Virus record (IMG/VR): IMGVR_UViG_3300042308_000555
Span: 1-37,698 of that record
Origin: a virus
Length of the DNA: 37,698 bases
Reading direction: 5' to 3' (one strand)
In this document: one piece after another, positions 12,588 through 19,852 of the stretch
Position numbering within the stretch: the first letter of the stretch is position 1
Layout of the letters: every line of letters starts with the position of its first letter
Program-made: the position numbers and the translations under genes
The notes under the pieces: model-generated
The model's database searches: none
What the model was told of the DNA's origin: nothing
The model's input: only the letters and a program-made list of their open reading frames with translations

Positions 12588-12779
12588 ATGAATGACATTG
12601 ATCAATGGTTGAATAAAATAAGAAAAAATAAATCTCAATATGCTATAGCATTAAAAAATATTGACAATCATCAAGTACTAAAATTAAGAAGAGAAGCGGC
12701 AGAGGCTGGTTTTGAAATGACTCCATCAGAAGTATACTCATATTTAAATATTTTACGAGATATAGTGCTGGACAAATAA
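12588..12779 (+). CDS. small helical protein (63 aa)
   Basis: Contains HQVLKLRREAAEAGFEMTPSEVYSYLNILRDIVLDK, which resembles the end of the 101-aa protein at 30358 (LLSLRNIMAESGKELTPSEL...). It starts two bases after the protease stop, with AAGGA upstream. Function unknown. Confidence 0.6.
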   Translation: MNDIDQWLNKIRKNKSQYAIALKNIDNHQVLKLRREAAEAGFEMTPSEVYSYLNILRDIVLDK

Positions 12780-12783
12780 ATAT

Positions 12784-13152
12784 ATGGATCATTTCTTTAT
12801 TAAAGATATGTCTAGATTTTGTGAAATCCTTAGAAAGGAAGCCGTATTTTCGCTATCTGATAACATATCAGAAAAAACCAATATAGATGAATTTATAACA
12901 CTTCGACAATGCGAAGAAATAGTTAATAGAAAATGTAAAACTCATGATGAATCTGGTGTAAAAATACTTAATGAAGATATATATGCGAATATGTTATACG
13001 AAATTGCAGAACAAATATATCAGTCCGCGTTGTCAAAACTGGCAGCAAGCGACATAATAGAATGTGCTTGGGACGACAAGTCTCAAAAAATGATATTTTG
13101 GACGTATAAAGATAATAATCTACATAATATAAATTATACACCATTACAATAG
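12784..13152 (+). CDS. hypothetical protein (122 aa)
   Basis: MDHFFIKDMSRFCEILRKEAVFSLSD... with a helical middle and a beta-hairpin end (IIECAWDDKSQKMIFWTYKD). The C-terminal half is of a phage type seen beside small helical genes. No motif that gives a function. Confidence 0.6.
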   Translation: MDHFFIKDMSRFCEILRKEAVFSLSDNISEKTNIDEFITLRQCEEIVNRKCKTHDESGVKILNEDIYANMLYEIAEQIYQSALSKLAASDIIECAWDDKSQKMIFWTYKDNNLHNINYTPLQ

Positions 13153-13219
13153 TATGATATTTTGAGTAGTGGCAAACTCAGAATGTCTTGATTTTAGTGC
13201 CACAATTTTGGAGGTTAGA

Positions 13220-13444
13220 ATGTCAGCAATGCTAAGTAAGCAGGACAAGGTTTTTAATTATCTATCTAGTGGTAGAACACTATCGGCCGATAGTGCGTTT
13301 GGTATGTTTGGTGTTTCTAATCTACGTGCTACTGTTAGCGACATCAAGGAACTAGCTCATAGTTCTGGATTTAATGTTGTAAGAACAGTTGGCCGTAGCG
13401 GCGAAACAAGATATGGTTTTGCTAATCGTAGGCGTAGAGGTTGA
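13220..13444 (+). CDS. winged-helix DNA-binding protein (74 aa)
   Basis: LSSGRTLSADSAFGMFGVSNLRATVSDIKELAHSSGFNVVRTVGRSG is a helix-turn-helix followed by a wing, ending in a basic NRRRRG tail. TTTTGGAGG lies seven bases before the ATG at 13220; the in-frame GTG at 13169 has no such site. Probable transcriptional regulator. Last gene before an intrinsic terminator. Confidence 0.65.
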   Translation: MSAMLSKQDKVFNYLSSGRTLSADSAFGMFGVSNLRATVSDIKELAHSSGFNVVRTVGRSGETRYGFANRRRRG

Positions 13445-13472
13445 TATTTGGTTTAATTAGCCATAGAGTTTT

Positions 13473-13512
13473 TGCGTCATTTTTCTGTATACTGAAAAAG
13501 ACGCATTTTTTA
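13473..13512 (+). terminator. intrinsic terminator
   Basis: TGCGTC-A-TTTTTC pairs with GAAAAA-GACGCA around an 8-nt loop, followed by T runs. Confidence 0.85.
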
Positions 13513-13520
13513 TTTTTTGA

Positions 13521-13548
13521 TTGACATTTTTGATTTGCGTGGTATCAT
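13521..13548 (+). promoter_or_regulatory. promoter giving a leaderless mRNA
   Basis: TTGACA, 16-bp spacer, extended TGG, TATCAT. The ATG at 13555 coincides with the expected transcription start. Confidence 0.6.
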
Positions 13549-13554
13549 GGTAAT

Positions 13555-13776
13555 ATGACTTGGAAAGAAATAAAACTTTGGGCTGAAAAGCATTCTTACG
13601 AAGTAAGTAAGACACAAGATGAAAATAATCAAAGGGTGTATTTTTGGAACAAGGGTAGCGATCATCAATCCGCAGATAGTACTTCATCATTGATAAGATC
13701 AATATTTAATCACATGACTGATAATAAATTTCTAGATCATCAATCCAGTTATAAAATAGATGAGTTTCAATTTTAG
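13555..13776 (+). CDS. hypothetical protein (73 aa)
   Basis: MTWKEIKLWAEKHSYEVSKTQDENNQRVYFWNKGSD... short helix then strands, similar in opening to the next protein (MTWLDLYNLL). There is no space for a ribosome site, as the ATG lies seven bases after the -10. Function unknown. Confidence 0.55.
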   Translation: MTWKEIKLWAEKHSYEVSKTQDENNQRVYFWNKGSDHQSADSTSSLIRSIFNHMTDNKFLDHQSSYKIDEFQF

Positions 13777-13786
13777 GGAGAAATTA

Positions 13787-14011
13787 ATGAATAATATGAC
13801 ATGGCTAGACCTATATAATTTATTGCATAAAAAAGCAAATGATATACATAATCTAGATCAAAAACTATGGAGTAGTCCTGTTATAGTACACAATGCAGCA
13901 AGTGGTGATGAATATAATTGTGATACATGGCTAATAGATGATCCAGAGGGCGATGATCAATTAGTACTTGTTATCAATTCCGAATCTATCTTTAATGAAA
14001 CTTCTGAATAA
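13787..14011 (+). CDS. phage-type hypothetical protein (74 aa)
   Basis: MTWLDLYNLLHKKANDIHNLDQKLWSSPVIVHNAASGDEYNCDTWLID... is a pattern seen in small proteins of large phages (helix, W-x-x-PV-V-H, GDEY-x-CDT). AGGGAG lies before the ATG. No biochemical role known. Confidence 0.6.
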   Translation: MNNMTWLDLYNLLHKKANDIHNLDQKLWSSPVIVHNAASGDEYNCDTWLIDDPEGDDQLVLVINSESIFNETSE

Positions 14012-14023
14012 AAAGAAGACCAT

Positions 14024-14620
14024 ATGCTTACTATAATTGGTGATGTTCATGGTAAATACAAAAATTATCATGAAATCATTCAAAAAAAGGATTGTTATCC
14101 ATATACAGTTCAATTAGGCGACTTTGGATTCAATTATGAAATTCTAAAAGATGTTGATCCACAGTGTCATAAAATTGTAGCTGGAAATCATGATAATTAT
14201 GACCAAATAATTAATTTTCCACATTATCTTGGTGACTATGGTTTATTTAAACTTGGCGATGTAGAGTTTTTCTTCTATCGTGGTGCTTACTCGATAGATC
14301 ACAAAACACGAACCATTGGTATTGATTGGTGGCAGAATGAACAGCTTTCTATTGATGAATTTAATAAAGCTATGGAATTGTATGCGAACATAAAACCAAA
14401 TATAGTGATTACACATGATTGCCCTAGTAGTATGGTCACAACAATGCTTCGTCCAGATCAAAGAGTATATCAAAATATGACAGGCTGGGCGTTGAATGAA
14501 TTACTTCATATTCATCAACCAGATATTTGGATTCATGGACACTATCATGTAAGTAAAAAAACTACATATGGTAAGACAAAATTTATTTGTTTAAATGAGT
14601 TAGAGATATACAAGATTTAA
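14024..14620 (+). CDS. calcineurin-like metallophosphoesterase (198 aa)
   Basis: All motifs of the family are present: GDVHG (residues 6-10), GDFG (32-35), GNHD (54-57), ITHD, and GHYH near the C-terminus. These bind two metals. Short length fits the phage/bacterial single-domain group that acts on nucleotides, phosphoproteins or 2',3'-cyclic phosphates; the substrate cannot be read. It sits in an unbroken run from 13555. Confidence 0.88.
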   Translation: MLTIIGDVHGKYKNYHEIIQKKDCYPYTVQLGDFGFNYEILKDVDPQCHKIVAGNHDNYDQIINFPHYLGDYGLFKLGDVEFFFYRGAYSIDHKTRTIGIDWWQNEQLSIDEFNKAMELYANIKPNIVITHDCPSSMVTTMLRPDQRVYQNMTGWALNELLHIHQPDIWIHGHYHVSKKTTYGKTKFICLNELEIYKI

Positions 14621-14622
14621 TC

Positions 14623-15090
14623 ATGAATCAAGAATTACAAAATACCATATTCGAAAAATATCCACAACTATTTTCCAATACGAGCAAATCTTGTATGGAA
14701 TCATGTATGTGTTGGGGTATTGAATGTAACGATGGATGGTATGAACTATTATCGTCTGTTTGTTGGAGAATATTTCAGCATGAACAAAATATTTCTGAAA
14801 GAATAGCGGTAAGAAATAAATATGGCACACTAAATGATCAATCAGACTTAGACTACGTTCCTGTTAAGTTTGATCAGATAAAGGAAAAGTTTGGTGGACT
14901 TAGAATATACTTTAGTGGCGGCGACGATTATGTTGAAGGTATTATAGACATGGCAGAAGAAATGAGTTATAAAATCTGTGAAGTTTGTGGTAATAGCGGA
15001 AAACCAAATAAAGGTGGATGGATAACCACACTATGTAATAGTTGTAGGAATAAAGACAACAAGTGGACTCCTCCAGAATTTCCCGGCTAA
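14623..15090 (+). CDS. phage zinc-finger protein (155 aa)
   Basis: The segment IKEKFGGLRIYFSGGDDYVEGIIDMAEEMSYKICEVCG ... LCNSC is a recurrent phage/bacterial arrangement: a short domain with FGGLR and GGD(D), then a helix and a CxxC...CxxC zinc knuckle. The N-terminal part is helical and Cys-rich. Role unknown. It begins two bases after the phosphoesterase stop. Confidence 0.7.
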   Translation: MNQELQNTIFEKYPQLFSNTSKSCMESCMCWGIECNDGWYELLSSVCWRIFQHEQNISERIAVRNKYGTLNDQSDLDYVPVKFDQIKEKFGGLRIYFSGGDDYVEGIIDMAEEMSYKICEVCGNSGKPNKGGWITTLCNSCRNKDNKWTPPEFPG

Positions 15091-15122
15091 ACAGGTAATA
15101 TTGAAACATTTTGGAGCAAATG

Positions 15123-15263
15123 ATGAGGGCTATATTTGAATTCGATCTTATAGAAGATCAAAGAGAATATGAGATAATGAGCAAGTCATTAAAGACTCAA
15201 TCATTTTTATATGAGTTTAGTCAGCAATTACGAGCATGGTATAAGTATGATCATAGAGTATGA
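15123..15263 (+). CDS. small conserved phage-type protein (46 aa)
   Basis: MRAIFEFDLIEDQREYEIMSKSLKTQSFLYEFSQQLRAWYKYDHRV follows a pattern common to small phage proteins (FDLxEDxxEYE ... LRxxxKYD). TTTGGAG is six bases upstream. Too short for most gene finders. Confidence 0.65.
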   Translation: MRAIFEFDLIEDQREYEIMSKSLKTQSFLYEFSQQLRAWYKYDHRV

Positions 15264-15330
15264 AGTTAATATAGATCTTTAACACAATTCTAACATAATA
15301 ATTTTGATTTTTTAATCTACTATCATATAG

Positions 15331-15349
15331 TTGGTTTATTGTAAACCAA
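15331..15349. promoter_or_regulatory. perfect 8-bp inverted repeat upstream of the DUF1559 gene
   Basis: TTGGTTTA, three bases, TAAACCAA. It could be an operator or a small RNA hairpin. No consensus promoter is seen between 15264 and 15383. Confidence 0.45.
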
Positions 15350-15383
15350 TCCCGCCATATATCCTTCCTATGTGAGAAATATA

Positions 15384-16304
15384 ATGAAGAAAAAAGGATT
15401 TACACTTATTGAATTATTGGTTGTTATTGCAATCATAGCTGTTCTCATTGGATTACTTTTACCAGCGGTACAAAGTGCCAGAGAAGCGGCCAGACGAAGT
15501 TCATGTCTAAATAATGCTAGACAACAAGGATTAGCGTTCCATAATCATATGTCTATTCGCAAATCTTTTCCGCGATCAAGACCATTAGACGGCACAAATA
15601 GTCCAACAAGTTGGTGCATTTCTTTACTACCATTTTTTGAAGAAGGATCATTAGCAGAATTATATGATATCAATCAAAGATGGGATTCACTAGTTAATAT
15701 CACCAATGGACAAAAAACCATACCATTATTTATATGTCCTAGTAGTAAAGGTTATCCACGAATAGTGGCCGATGCCACGGCACCAGCAAACATAATTGGT
15801 AAATCACTTGGGCCTTCTGATTATATTGTTATGCATAGAATACGTCGAGCATTTTATACTGCTAATGGATTGCCCGATCCCGGTGCAGATATTGAGGGTT
15901 CTTTAAATAGAACGGGACCAACTAGAGAATCAGAAATGGTTGATGGCATGTCTAAAACAATACTAACAATGGAAAGTGCTGGAAGGCCAGAATGGTTTGT
16001 GCTTGGCAAAAGTAGAGGCATAGTTTTACCAAGGCCAGAAGGTTATGGTTGGATTGATCCAGATGGTGGTGCTGGTTCTCTTGATGGATCAGATAAAACT
16101 ACTGGTAATTTAAATACCACCGGAAGTACCGGTACCTGTATTATGAATTGTAATAATGATAGTGAACCAAATAGTTTTCATGCTGGTGGCATGGTTGTTG
16201 TAATGGCAGATGGGTCGTCGAGATTTATTAATGAAAATGTATCCGCCTCAACTTTCGCTGCCTTTATAAGCAGGAATAATAACGACGTTATTCAATATGA
16301 ATGA
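15384..16304 (+). CDS. DUF1559 pseudopilin-like protein (306 aa)
   Basis: Starts MKKKGFTLIELLVVIAIIAVLIGLLLPAVQSAREAARR, a complete type IV prepilin signal (cleavage G/F with Glu5) and hydrophobic stalk. The C-terminal domain ends in HAGGMVVVMADG (His266, Asp276-Gly277), the H-X9-DG mark of DUF1559 proteins. This family is hugely expanded in planctomycetes and rare elsewhere; members are thought to be surface pseudopilins. Length is normal and no motif is broken, so it may be functional. The AT-rich codon use matches the phage, not a recent insertion. The GTG at 15372 is an unlikely alternative start. Confidence 0.92.
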   Translation: MKKKGFTLIELLVVIAIIAVLIGLLLPAVQSAREAARRSSCLNNARQQGLAFHNHMSIRKSFPRSRPLDGTNSPTSWCISLLPFFEEGSLAELYDINQRWDSLVNITNGQKTIPLFICPSSKGYPRIVADATAPANIIGKSLGPSDYIVMHRIRRAFYTANGLPDPGADIEGSLNRTGPTRESEMVDGMSKTILTMESAGRPEWFVLGKSRGIVLPRPEGYGWIDPDGGAGSLDGSDKTTGNLNTTGSTGTCIMNCNNDSEPNSFHAGGMVVVMADGSSRFINENVSASTFAAFISRNNNDVIQYE

Positions 16305-16962
16305 TGCTATCATAATTAGCGATATTCACTTGGGTAGTGATGTTTGTGAAAGTAAAAAACTATATGATTTTTTAGAGTTGATAGATTCTAAAACAAATAG
16401 ATTGATTATCAATGGCGATCTGTTTGATAATTTAGATTTTCGCAGACTAAAAAAGAATCATTGGAATATACTATCTTTGCTTAGAACATTGAGCAAACAT
16501 ACGGAAATAGTCTGGATAAGAGGAAATCATGATGGTGACGCGGAGATTATTTCTCACTTAATAGGAGTAGATTTTAAAGACGAATACTCTTTTGTTAGCG
16601 GAAATAAAATAGTATTATGTTTACATGGTGATAAATTTGATGATTTTATATATAAGTATCCTAAAACCACAAAGGTAGCAGATTATTTATATAGAACAAT
16701 CCAAAGATTCGATAAAAGATTCCTACCTAAACTTATAAAGAATCGATCCAAAATCTATTTAAGATGCACAGAAAATATGATTAGTAGTTCTCGCAAATAT
16801 GCTATATCAAAAGGCGTTGACGTTGTATGTTTAGGGCATACTCATCATCCGATCATTGACAAAAGCCATTCTGTGTGGTATACTAATAGTGGATGCTGGA
16901 CAGAAAAAGATTGTTCTTATTTGACTTTAAAAGATGGTCAAGTGGAGTTAGAGTTTATATGA
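16297..16962 (+). CDS. LpxH-like metallophosphoesterase (221 aa)
   Basis: Motifs SDIHLG (Asp9, His11), GDLFD (Asp41), RGNHDGD (Asn77-His78), LHGD (His110) and GHTHHP (His181, His183) match the UDP-2,3-diacylglucosamine pyrophosphatase group, which cleaves the nucleotide from the lipid A precursor at the inner membrane. Other substrates are possible. The gene overlaps the end of the DUF1559 gene by eight bases and is followed by an epimerase and a glycosyltransferase, so an envelope role is likely. Confidence 0.8.
   Translation: MNDAIIISDIHLGSDVCESKKLYDFLELIDSKTNRLIINGDLFDNLDFRRLKKNHWNILSLLRTLSKHTEIVWIRGNHDGDAEIISHLIGVDFKDEYSFVSGNKIVLCLHGDKFDDFIYKYPKTTKVADYLYRTIQRFDKRFLPKLIKNRSKIYLRCTENMISSSRKYAISKGVDVVCLGHTHHPIIDKSHSVWYTNSGCWTEKDCSYLTLKDGQVELEFI
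16856..16884 (+). promoter_or_regulatory. possible internal promoter for the epimerase
   Basis: TTGACA, 17-bp spacer, extended TGG, TATACT inside the 3' end of the LpxH-like gene, 75 bases before the epimerase start. A chance match within coding sequence cannot be excluded. Confidence 0.45.
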
Positions 16963-17852
16963 AATATTTAGTAACTGGTGGGGCCGGATTTATAGGAAGT
17001 CATATAGTTGACCAATTAATACAGAATGGTCACGAAGTTATTGTACTAGATAATCTATCAACTGGATCATTAGAAAATATTAATGCGTCTTGTTCTTTTA
17101 TTAATATTGATCTATCATTAACTCCGATCAAAGATCTATCACAATACTTTAAAGAAGTCAATGCTGTATTTCACTGTGCTGCTTTACCAAATGTTCAATT
17201 TTCGATAGACTATCCGTATGAATCAAATAACAGTAATGTTGATACCACTATTAAAATTTTAGAGTGTATGAGACAAAATAATGTTACTAAAATTATTTAT
17301 AGTAGTTCATCATCAGTATATGGAAACTGCGAACATTTTCCAACCAACGAAAAAGAAAATATTAAACCAATTAGTCCATATGCTCTACAAAAATACATAG
17401 GCGAAGAGTACATTTATCTGTATAATAAACTATACAATATAAATTATGTGATACTAAGATACTTTAATGTTTATGGCGAAAGAATGACCTCTACTGGCTC
17501 TTATGTTAGTGTATTGAGTCATTTTTATAGATCATTAAAGAACAATCAACCACTAAATATTTGTAATGATGGTAATCAAGAAAGAGATTTTATTTATGTA
17601 AAAGATGTTGCTAATGCCAATATATTATCTCTTAATAATTATGCTAATAATAGTATTCTAAATATTGGTAATGGAAAAAGTTATAGTATAAACACTATTG
17701 CTAATTGGCTTAACGCTGAAAAACAATACAATGAAACTAGAATAGAACCTAAAATAACATTAGCAGATATTTCATTAACAAAAGTTAAATTAAACTGGCA
17801 ACCAAAACAAGATCTAAAAGAATGGGTATTATCATTTTATGGTTTGTCCTAA
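16959..17852 (+). CDS. NAD-dependent sugar epimerase/dehydratase (297 aa)
   Basis: An extended SDR: GGAGFIGSH (residues 7-15) binds NAD, HCAALP, then IIYSSSSSVYG and the catalytic YALQK (Tyr141, Lys145), then LRYFNVYGERM and RDFIYVKDVANA. It is closest in layout to UDP-glucose 4-epimerase-like enzymes acting on nucleotide sugars, and slightly short for them. ATGA overlap with the LpxH-like gene fixes the start. Probably supplies a sugar for surface or virion glycosylation. Confidence 0.88.
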   Translation: MKYLVTGGAGFIGSHIVDQLIQNGHEVIVLDNLSTGSLENINASCSFINIDLSLTPIKDLSQYFKEVNAVFHCAALPNVQFSIDYPYESNNSNVDTTIKILECMRQNNVTKIIYSSSSSVYGNCEHFPTNEKENIKPISPYALQKYIGEEYIYLYNKLYNINYVILRYFNVYGERMTSTGSYVSVLSHFYRSLKNNQPLNICNDGNQERDFIYVKDVANANILSLNNYANNSILNIGNGKSYSINTIANWLNAEKQYNETRIEPKITLADISLTKVKLNWQPKQDLKEWVLSFYGLS

Positions 17853-18042
17853 TTGTGTTAGTCCATATAAATGTAATGGCCCCCATGTTTTTGCTTTGAG
17901 CGACAAAGTTTACAAATGTGAATACGGATATTTTATTTTAAAAGACGAATGGGTTTTTGTGCCAATAGAAACTGAGTTCTCTTCTGATACTTTATTTACT
18001 ATTACTAATACTTTGAGAAATTTAAAGGAAAAAATAAAATGA
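17839..18042 (+). CDS. small Cys-rich protein (67 aa)
   Basis: MVCPNCVSPYKCNGPHVF...YKCEYGYF carries CxxC plus two more cysteines, suggesting a small zinc site. It overlaps the epimerase end by 14 bases and the next gene by ATGA, so it is part of the cassette. Function unknown. Confidence 0.55.
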   Translation: MVCPNCVSPYKCNGPHVFALSDKVYKCEYGYFILKDEWVFVPIETEFSSDTLFTITNTLRNLKEKIK

Positions 18043-18656
18043 TTAAATATTACATATTATCGCTTCTTAGGGCAGATCGAAAACATATTGTAGAAAACAA
18101 CATACAAAAATTTCCATGTTTTGAAGTAATCAAATCTATTAACGGATACGATGTTGATGAAACATTGAGGGCTTTCAAGGCTAGTGGTCTTGTATATCAT
18201 AGACTACATTATCCGACATATGGTACTCTAGCTAACTTTCTAACAAAATATAATGCCATTAAACATCAAATAGAAAACAATATTCCATTTATGTGCTTCA
18301 TAGAGGACGATCTTGAATTACATGATGAGTTTGTTTCACATATAGAGGATTGTATTTCTCTTTTTACACCAGATATAGACGTAATCAGATTGGCATTATT
18401 AGGAGATGGTTATGTAACTTCATTAAATGGGGCAATCAATATTAAGAATAATATTGATAAAAAGGGTATAGTATGTAATATAGATAATCAGATACGTTTT
18501 AATTCTGGTAATGAGTTATATTATCCAAATTCTCCTTGGAAATTATTAGTTCCATGTAATAAGGGTGATTGTCTAAAAACTAGTGAAATTTCTATAGCCG
18601 ATCTAATGAATAGAATTAATTCTAAATGGATACTTGACAATGGTGTAAAGTCGTGA
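18039..18656 (+). CDS. GT25-like glycosyltransferase (205 aa)
   Basis: MIKYYILSLLRADRKHIVENNIQKFPCFEVIKSINGYD and the later FMCFIEDDLELHDEF (EDD at 89-91) match the start and metal-binding region of family 25 glycosyltransferases, which decorate lipooligosaccharide. The C-terminal half departs from the family. Last gene of the 15.4-18.7 kb surface cassette. Confidence 0.65.
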   Translation: MIKYYILSLLRADRKHIVENNIQKFPCFEVIKSINGYDVDETLRAFKASGLVYHRLHYPTYGTLANFLTKYNAIKHQIENNIPFMCFIEDDLELHDEFVSHIEDCISLFTPDIDVIRLALLGDGYVTSLNGAINIKNNIDKKGIVCNIDNQIRFNSGNELYYPNSPWKLLVPCNKGDCLKTSEISIADLMNRINSKWILDNGVKS

Positions 18657-18657
18657 C

Positions 18658-18685
18658 TTGACAGTAGACGATGATAGGGTAGAAT
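18658..18685 (+). promoter_or_regulatory. promoter of the tRNA cluster
   Basis: TTGACA, 16-bp spacer with CGAT, TAGAAT, just before tRNA-Leu. Confidence 0.75.
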
Positions 18686-18698
18686 GAATCTGTAGTTT

Positions 18699-18771
18699 GG
18701 GAGTGTAGACCAACGGCAGAGTCAAAGGACTTAAAATCCTTAAAGTGTGGGTTCGAATCCCACCGCTCCTA
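18699..18771 (+). tRNA. tRNA-Leu(UAA) with short variable arm
   Basis: Acceptor GGGAGTG/CGCTCCT, anticodon stem AAGGA/TCCTT with loop CTTAAAA (anticodon TAA, codon UUA), T arm GTGGG-TTCGAAT-CCCAC, discriminator A. The variable loop is about five bases; bacterial leucine tRNAs normally have a long arm. Confidence 0.85.
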
Positions 18772-18776
18772 TTATT

Positions 18777-18847
18777 GCCCGCATAGTATAATGGTATTAC
18801 AGTTGATTTGTAATCATCGGAAGGGGGTTCGATTCCCTCTGTGGGCT
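18777..18847 (+). tRNA. tRNA-Thr(UGU)
   Basis: Acceptor GCCCGCA/TGTGGGC, anticodon loop TTTGTAA (anticodon TGT, codon ACA), T arm GGGGG-TTCGATT-CCCTC, discriminator T. It abuts the next tRNA with no spacer. Confidence 0.87.
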
Positions 18848-18918
18848 TCCGGGATGGTGAAACGGTATCACAGTTGACTTTGGATCAACTTTTCTACGTT
18901 CGAATCGTAGTCCCGGAA
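18848..18918 (+). tRNA. tRNA-Gln(UUG)
   Basis: Acceptor TCCGGGA/TCCCGGA, anticodon stem GTTGA/TCAAC with loop CTTTGGA (anticodon TTG, codon CAA), T arm CTACG-TTCGAAT-CGTAG, discriminator A. Confidence 0.9.
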
Positions 18919-18981
18919 CTTAATGGTTCGATACATAATTCTCAGTTTTTGTGTATATAGATATATCAAAGGAGGGTTATC

Positions 18982-19416
18982 ATGAAGACAAAAAAAGAAC
19001 AAATATTAGAATTAAAAGAGAAAGGTTGTTCATATAGGGAAATACAAAAAATTGTCGGATGTTCTAAAGGAACAATAGCGTATCATCTTGGAATAGGTCA
19101 AAAGGATAAAGCAAAGAAAAGAACCAATGAGTGTAGAACTAAGGTGATGAGATTTCTACAGGAATATAAATCAAATAAAGTGTGCTATGATTGTAAAGAA
19201 AATTATCCATATTGGATGCTAGAATTCGATCATCTTGGGAATAAAAATTTTACTATATCTGAATTCAGAAATAGCACTATTGATATAGAAAAAATAAAAG
19301 AAGAGATAGATAAGTGTGAAGTTGTATGCTGCAATTGTCATAGAAATAGGACTTTTATGAGACAAACAAAAAATGCAAGATATGTTGGTTTAGAATTTTG
19401 TAATTATCCAGAATAG
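18982..19416 (+). CDS. HTH-HNH endonuclease inside the tRNA cluster (144 aa)
   Basis: The N-terminal 45 residues are a resolvase/sigma-like helix-turn-helix (EQILELKEKGCSYREIQKIVGCSKGTIAYHL). The C-terminal part has CYDC, LEFDHLG and CCNCHRNRT, a degenerate HNH/zinc core seen in phage homing-type nucleases. A perfect AAAGGAGG precedes the ATG. It separates tRNA-Gln from tRNA-Asn, a typical place for a homing gene. Confidence 0.75.
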   Translation: MKTKKEQILELKEKGCSYREIQKIVGCSKGTIAYHLGIGQKDKAKKRTNECRTKVMRFLQEYKSNKVCYDCKENYPYWMLEFDHLGNKNFTISEFRNSTIDIEKIKEEIDKCEVVCCNCHRNRTFMRQTKNARYVGLEFCNYPE

Positions 19417-19422
19417 TATTTT

Positions 19423-19494
19423 ACACAGGTAGCATAATGGTAGTGCCGCAAACTGTTAATTTGCTCTGTGTAGGTTCGACTCCTACCCTGTGTG
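19423..19494 (+). tRNA. tRNA-Asn(GUU)
   Basis: Acceptor ACACAGG/CCTGTGT, D arm GCA...TGC, anticodon stem GCAAA/TTTGC with loop CTGTTAA (anticodon GTT), T arm GTAGG-TTCGACT-CCTAC, discriminator G. Confidence 0.92.
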
Positions 19495-19497
19495 CTT

Positions 19498-19584
19498 GGA
19501 ATCTTGGCAGAGTGGTCTAATGCAGCTTTTTACTAAAGAGCCGAGGGTTAAAATCCTCCGGGGGTTCGAATCCCTCAGATTCCG
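19498..19584 (+). tRNA. tRNA-Ser with anticodon ACU
   Basis: Acceptor GGAATCT/AGATTCC, long variable arm (GAGG/CCTC stem), discriminator G, T arm GGGGG-TTCGAAT-CCCTC: a type II serine tRNA. The 5+7+5 anticodon arm GCTTT-TTACTAA-AGAGC gives ACT at 34-36, reading AGU; the normal bacterial form is GCT. Confidence 0.85.
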
Positions 19585-19596
19585 CTAAAGAAAAAC

Positions 19597-19625
19597 TTGA
19601 CAACTATCGATAACTGTTGTATACT
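19597..19625 (+). promoter_or_regulatory. sigma70-like promoter with CGATA block
   Basis: TTGACA, 17-bp spacer with CGATA, TATACT. Confidence 0.75.
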
Positions 19626-19653
19626 ACCATTTATGACACATTGGAGTAATGAA

Positions 19654-19848
19654 ATGAATCAAAAAACCAAGAAAATTATCACTGATTTAATATGTTGGTC
19701 AGAAGAATATTTAGAAGGTCTTGTTCTTGAATTGGAACATGGAGATATGGACTGTGAAGACGAAGAGCGTTTATCAAGTCTAATAGAACAGGTTACTCAA
19801 AGTATTGAAGAGGCAAAAGATCATTTATCTACAAGCACAAAGAGGTAA
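19654..19848 (+). CDS. small acidic helical protein (64 aa)
   Basis: MNQKTKKIITDLICWSEEYLEGLVLELEHGDMDCEDEERLSSLIEQVTQSIEEA, helical and acidic. TTGGAGT precedes the ATG at 19654. An in-frame ATG at 19633 lies one base after the expected transcription start and would give a 71-aa product from a leaderless mRNA. Function unknown. Confidence 0.6.
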   Translation: MNQKTKKIITDLICWSEEYLEGLVLELEHGDMDCEDEERLSSLIEQVTQSIEEAKDHLSTSTKR

Positions 19849-19852
19849 AATA

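Noticed and set aside
15384-16304. Assembly chimera as the source of the DUF1559 gene
   Set aside because: The gene overlaps the next phage-style gene by eight bases and has the same AT-rich codons, so a join artefact is unlikely.
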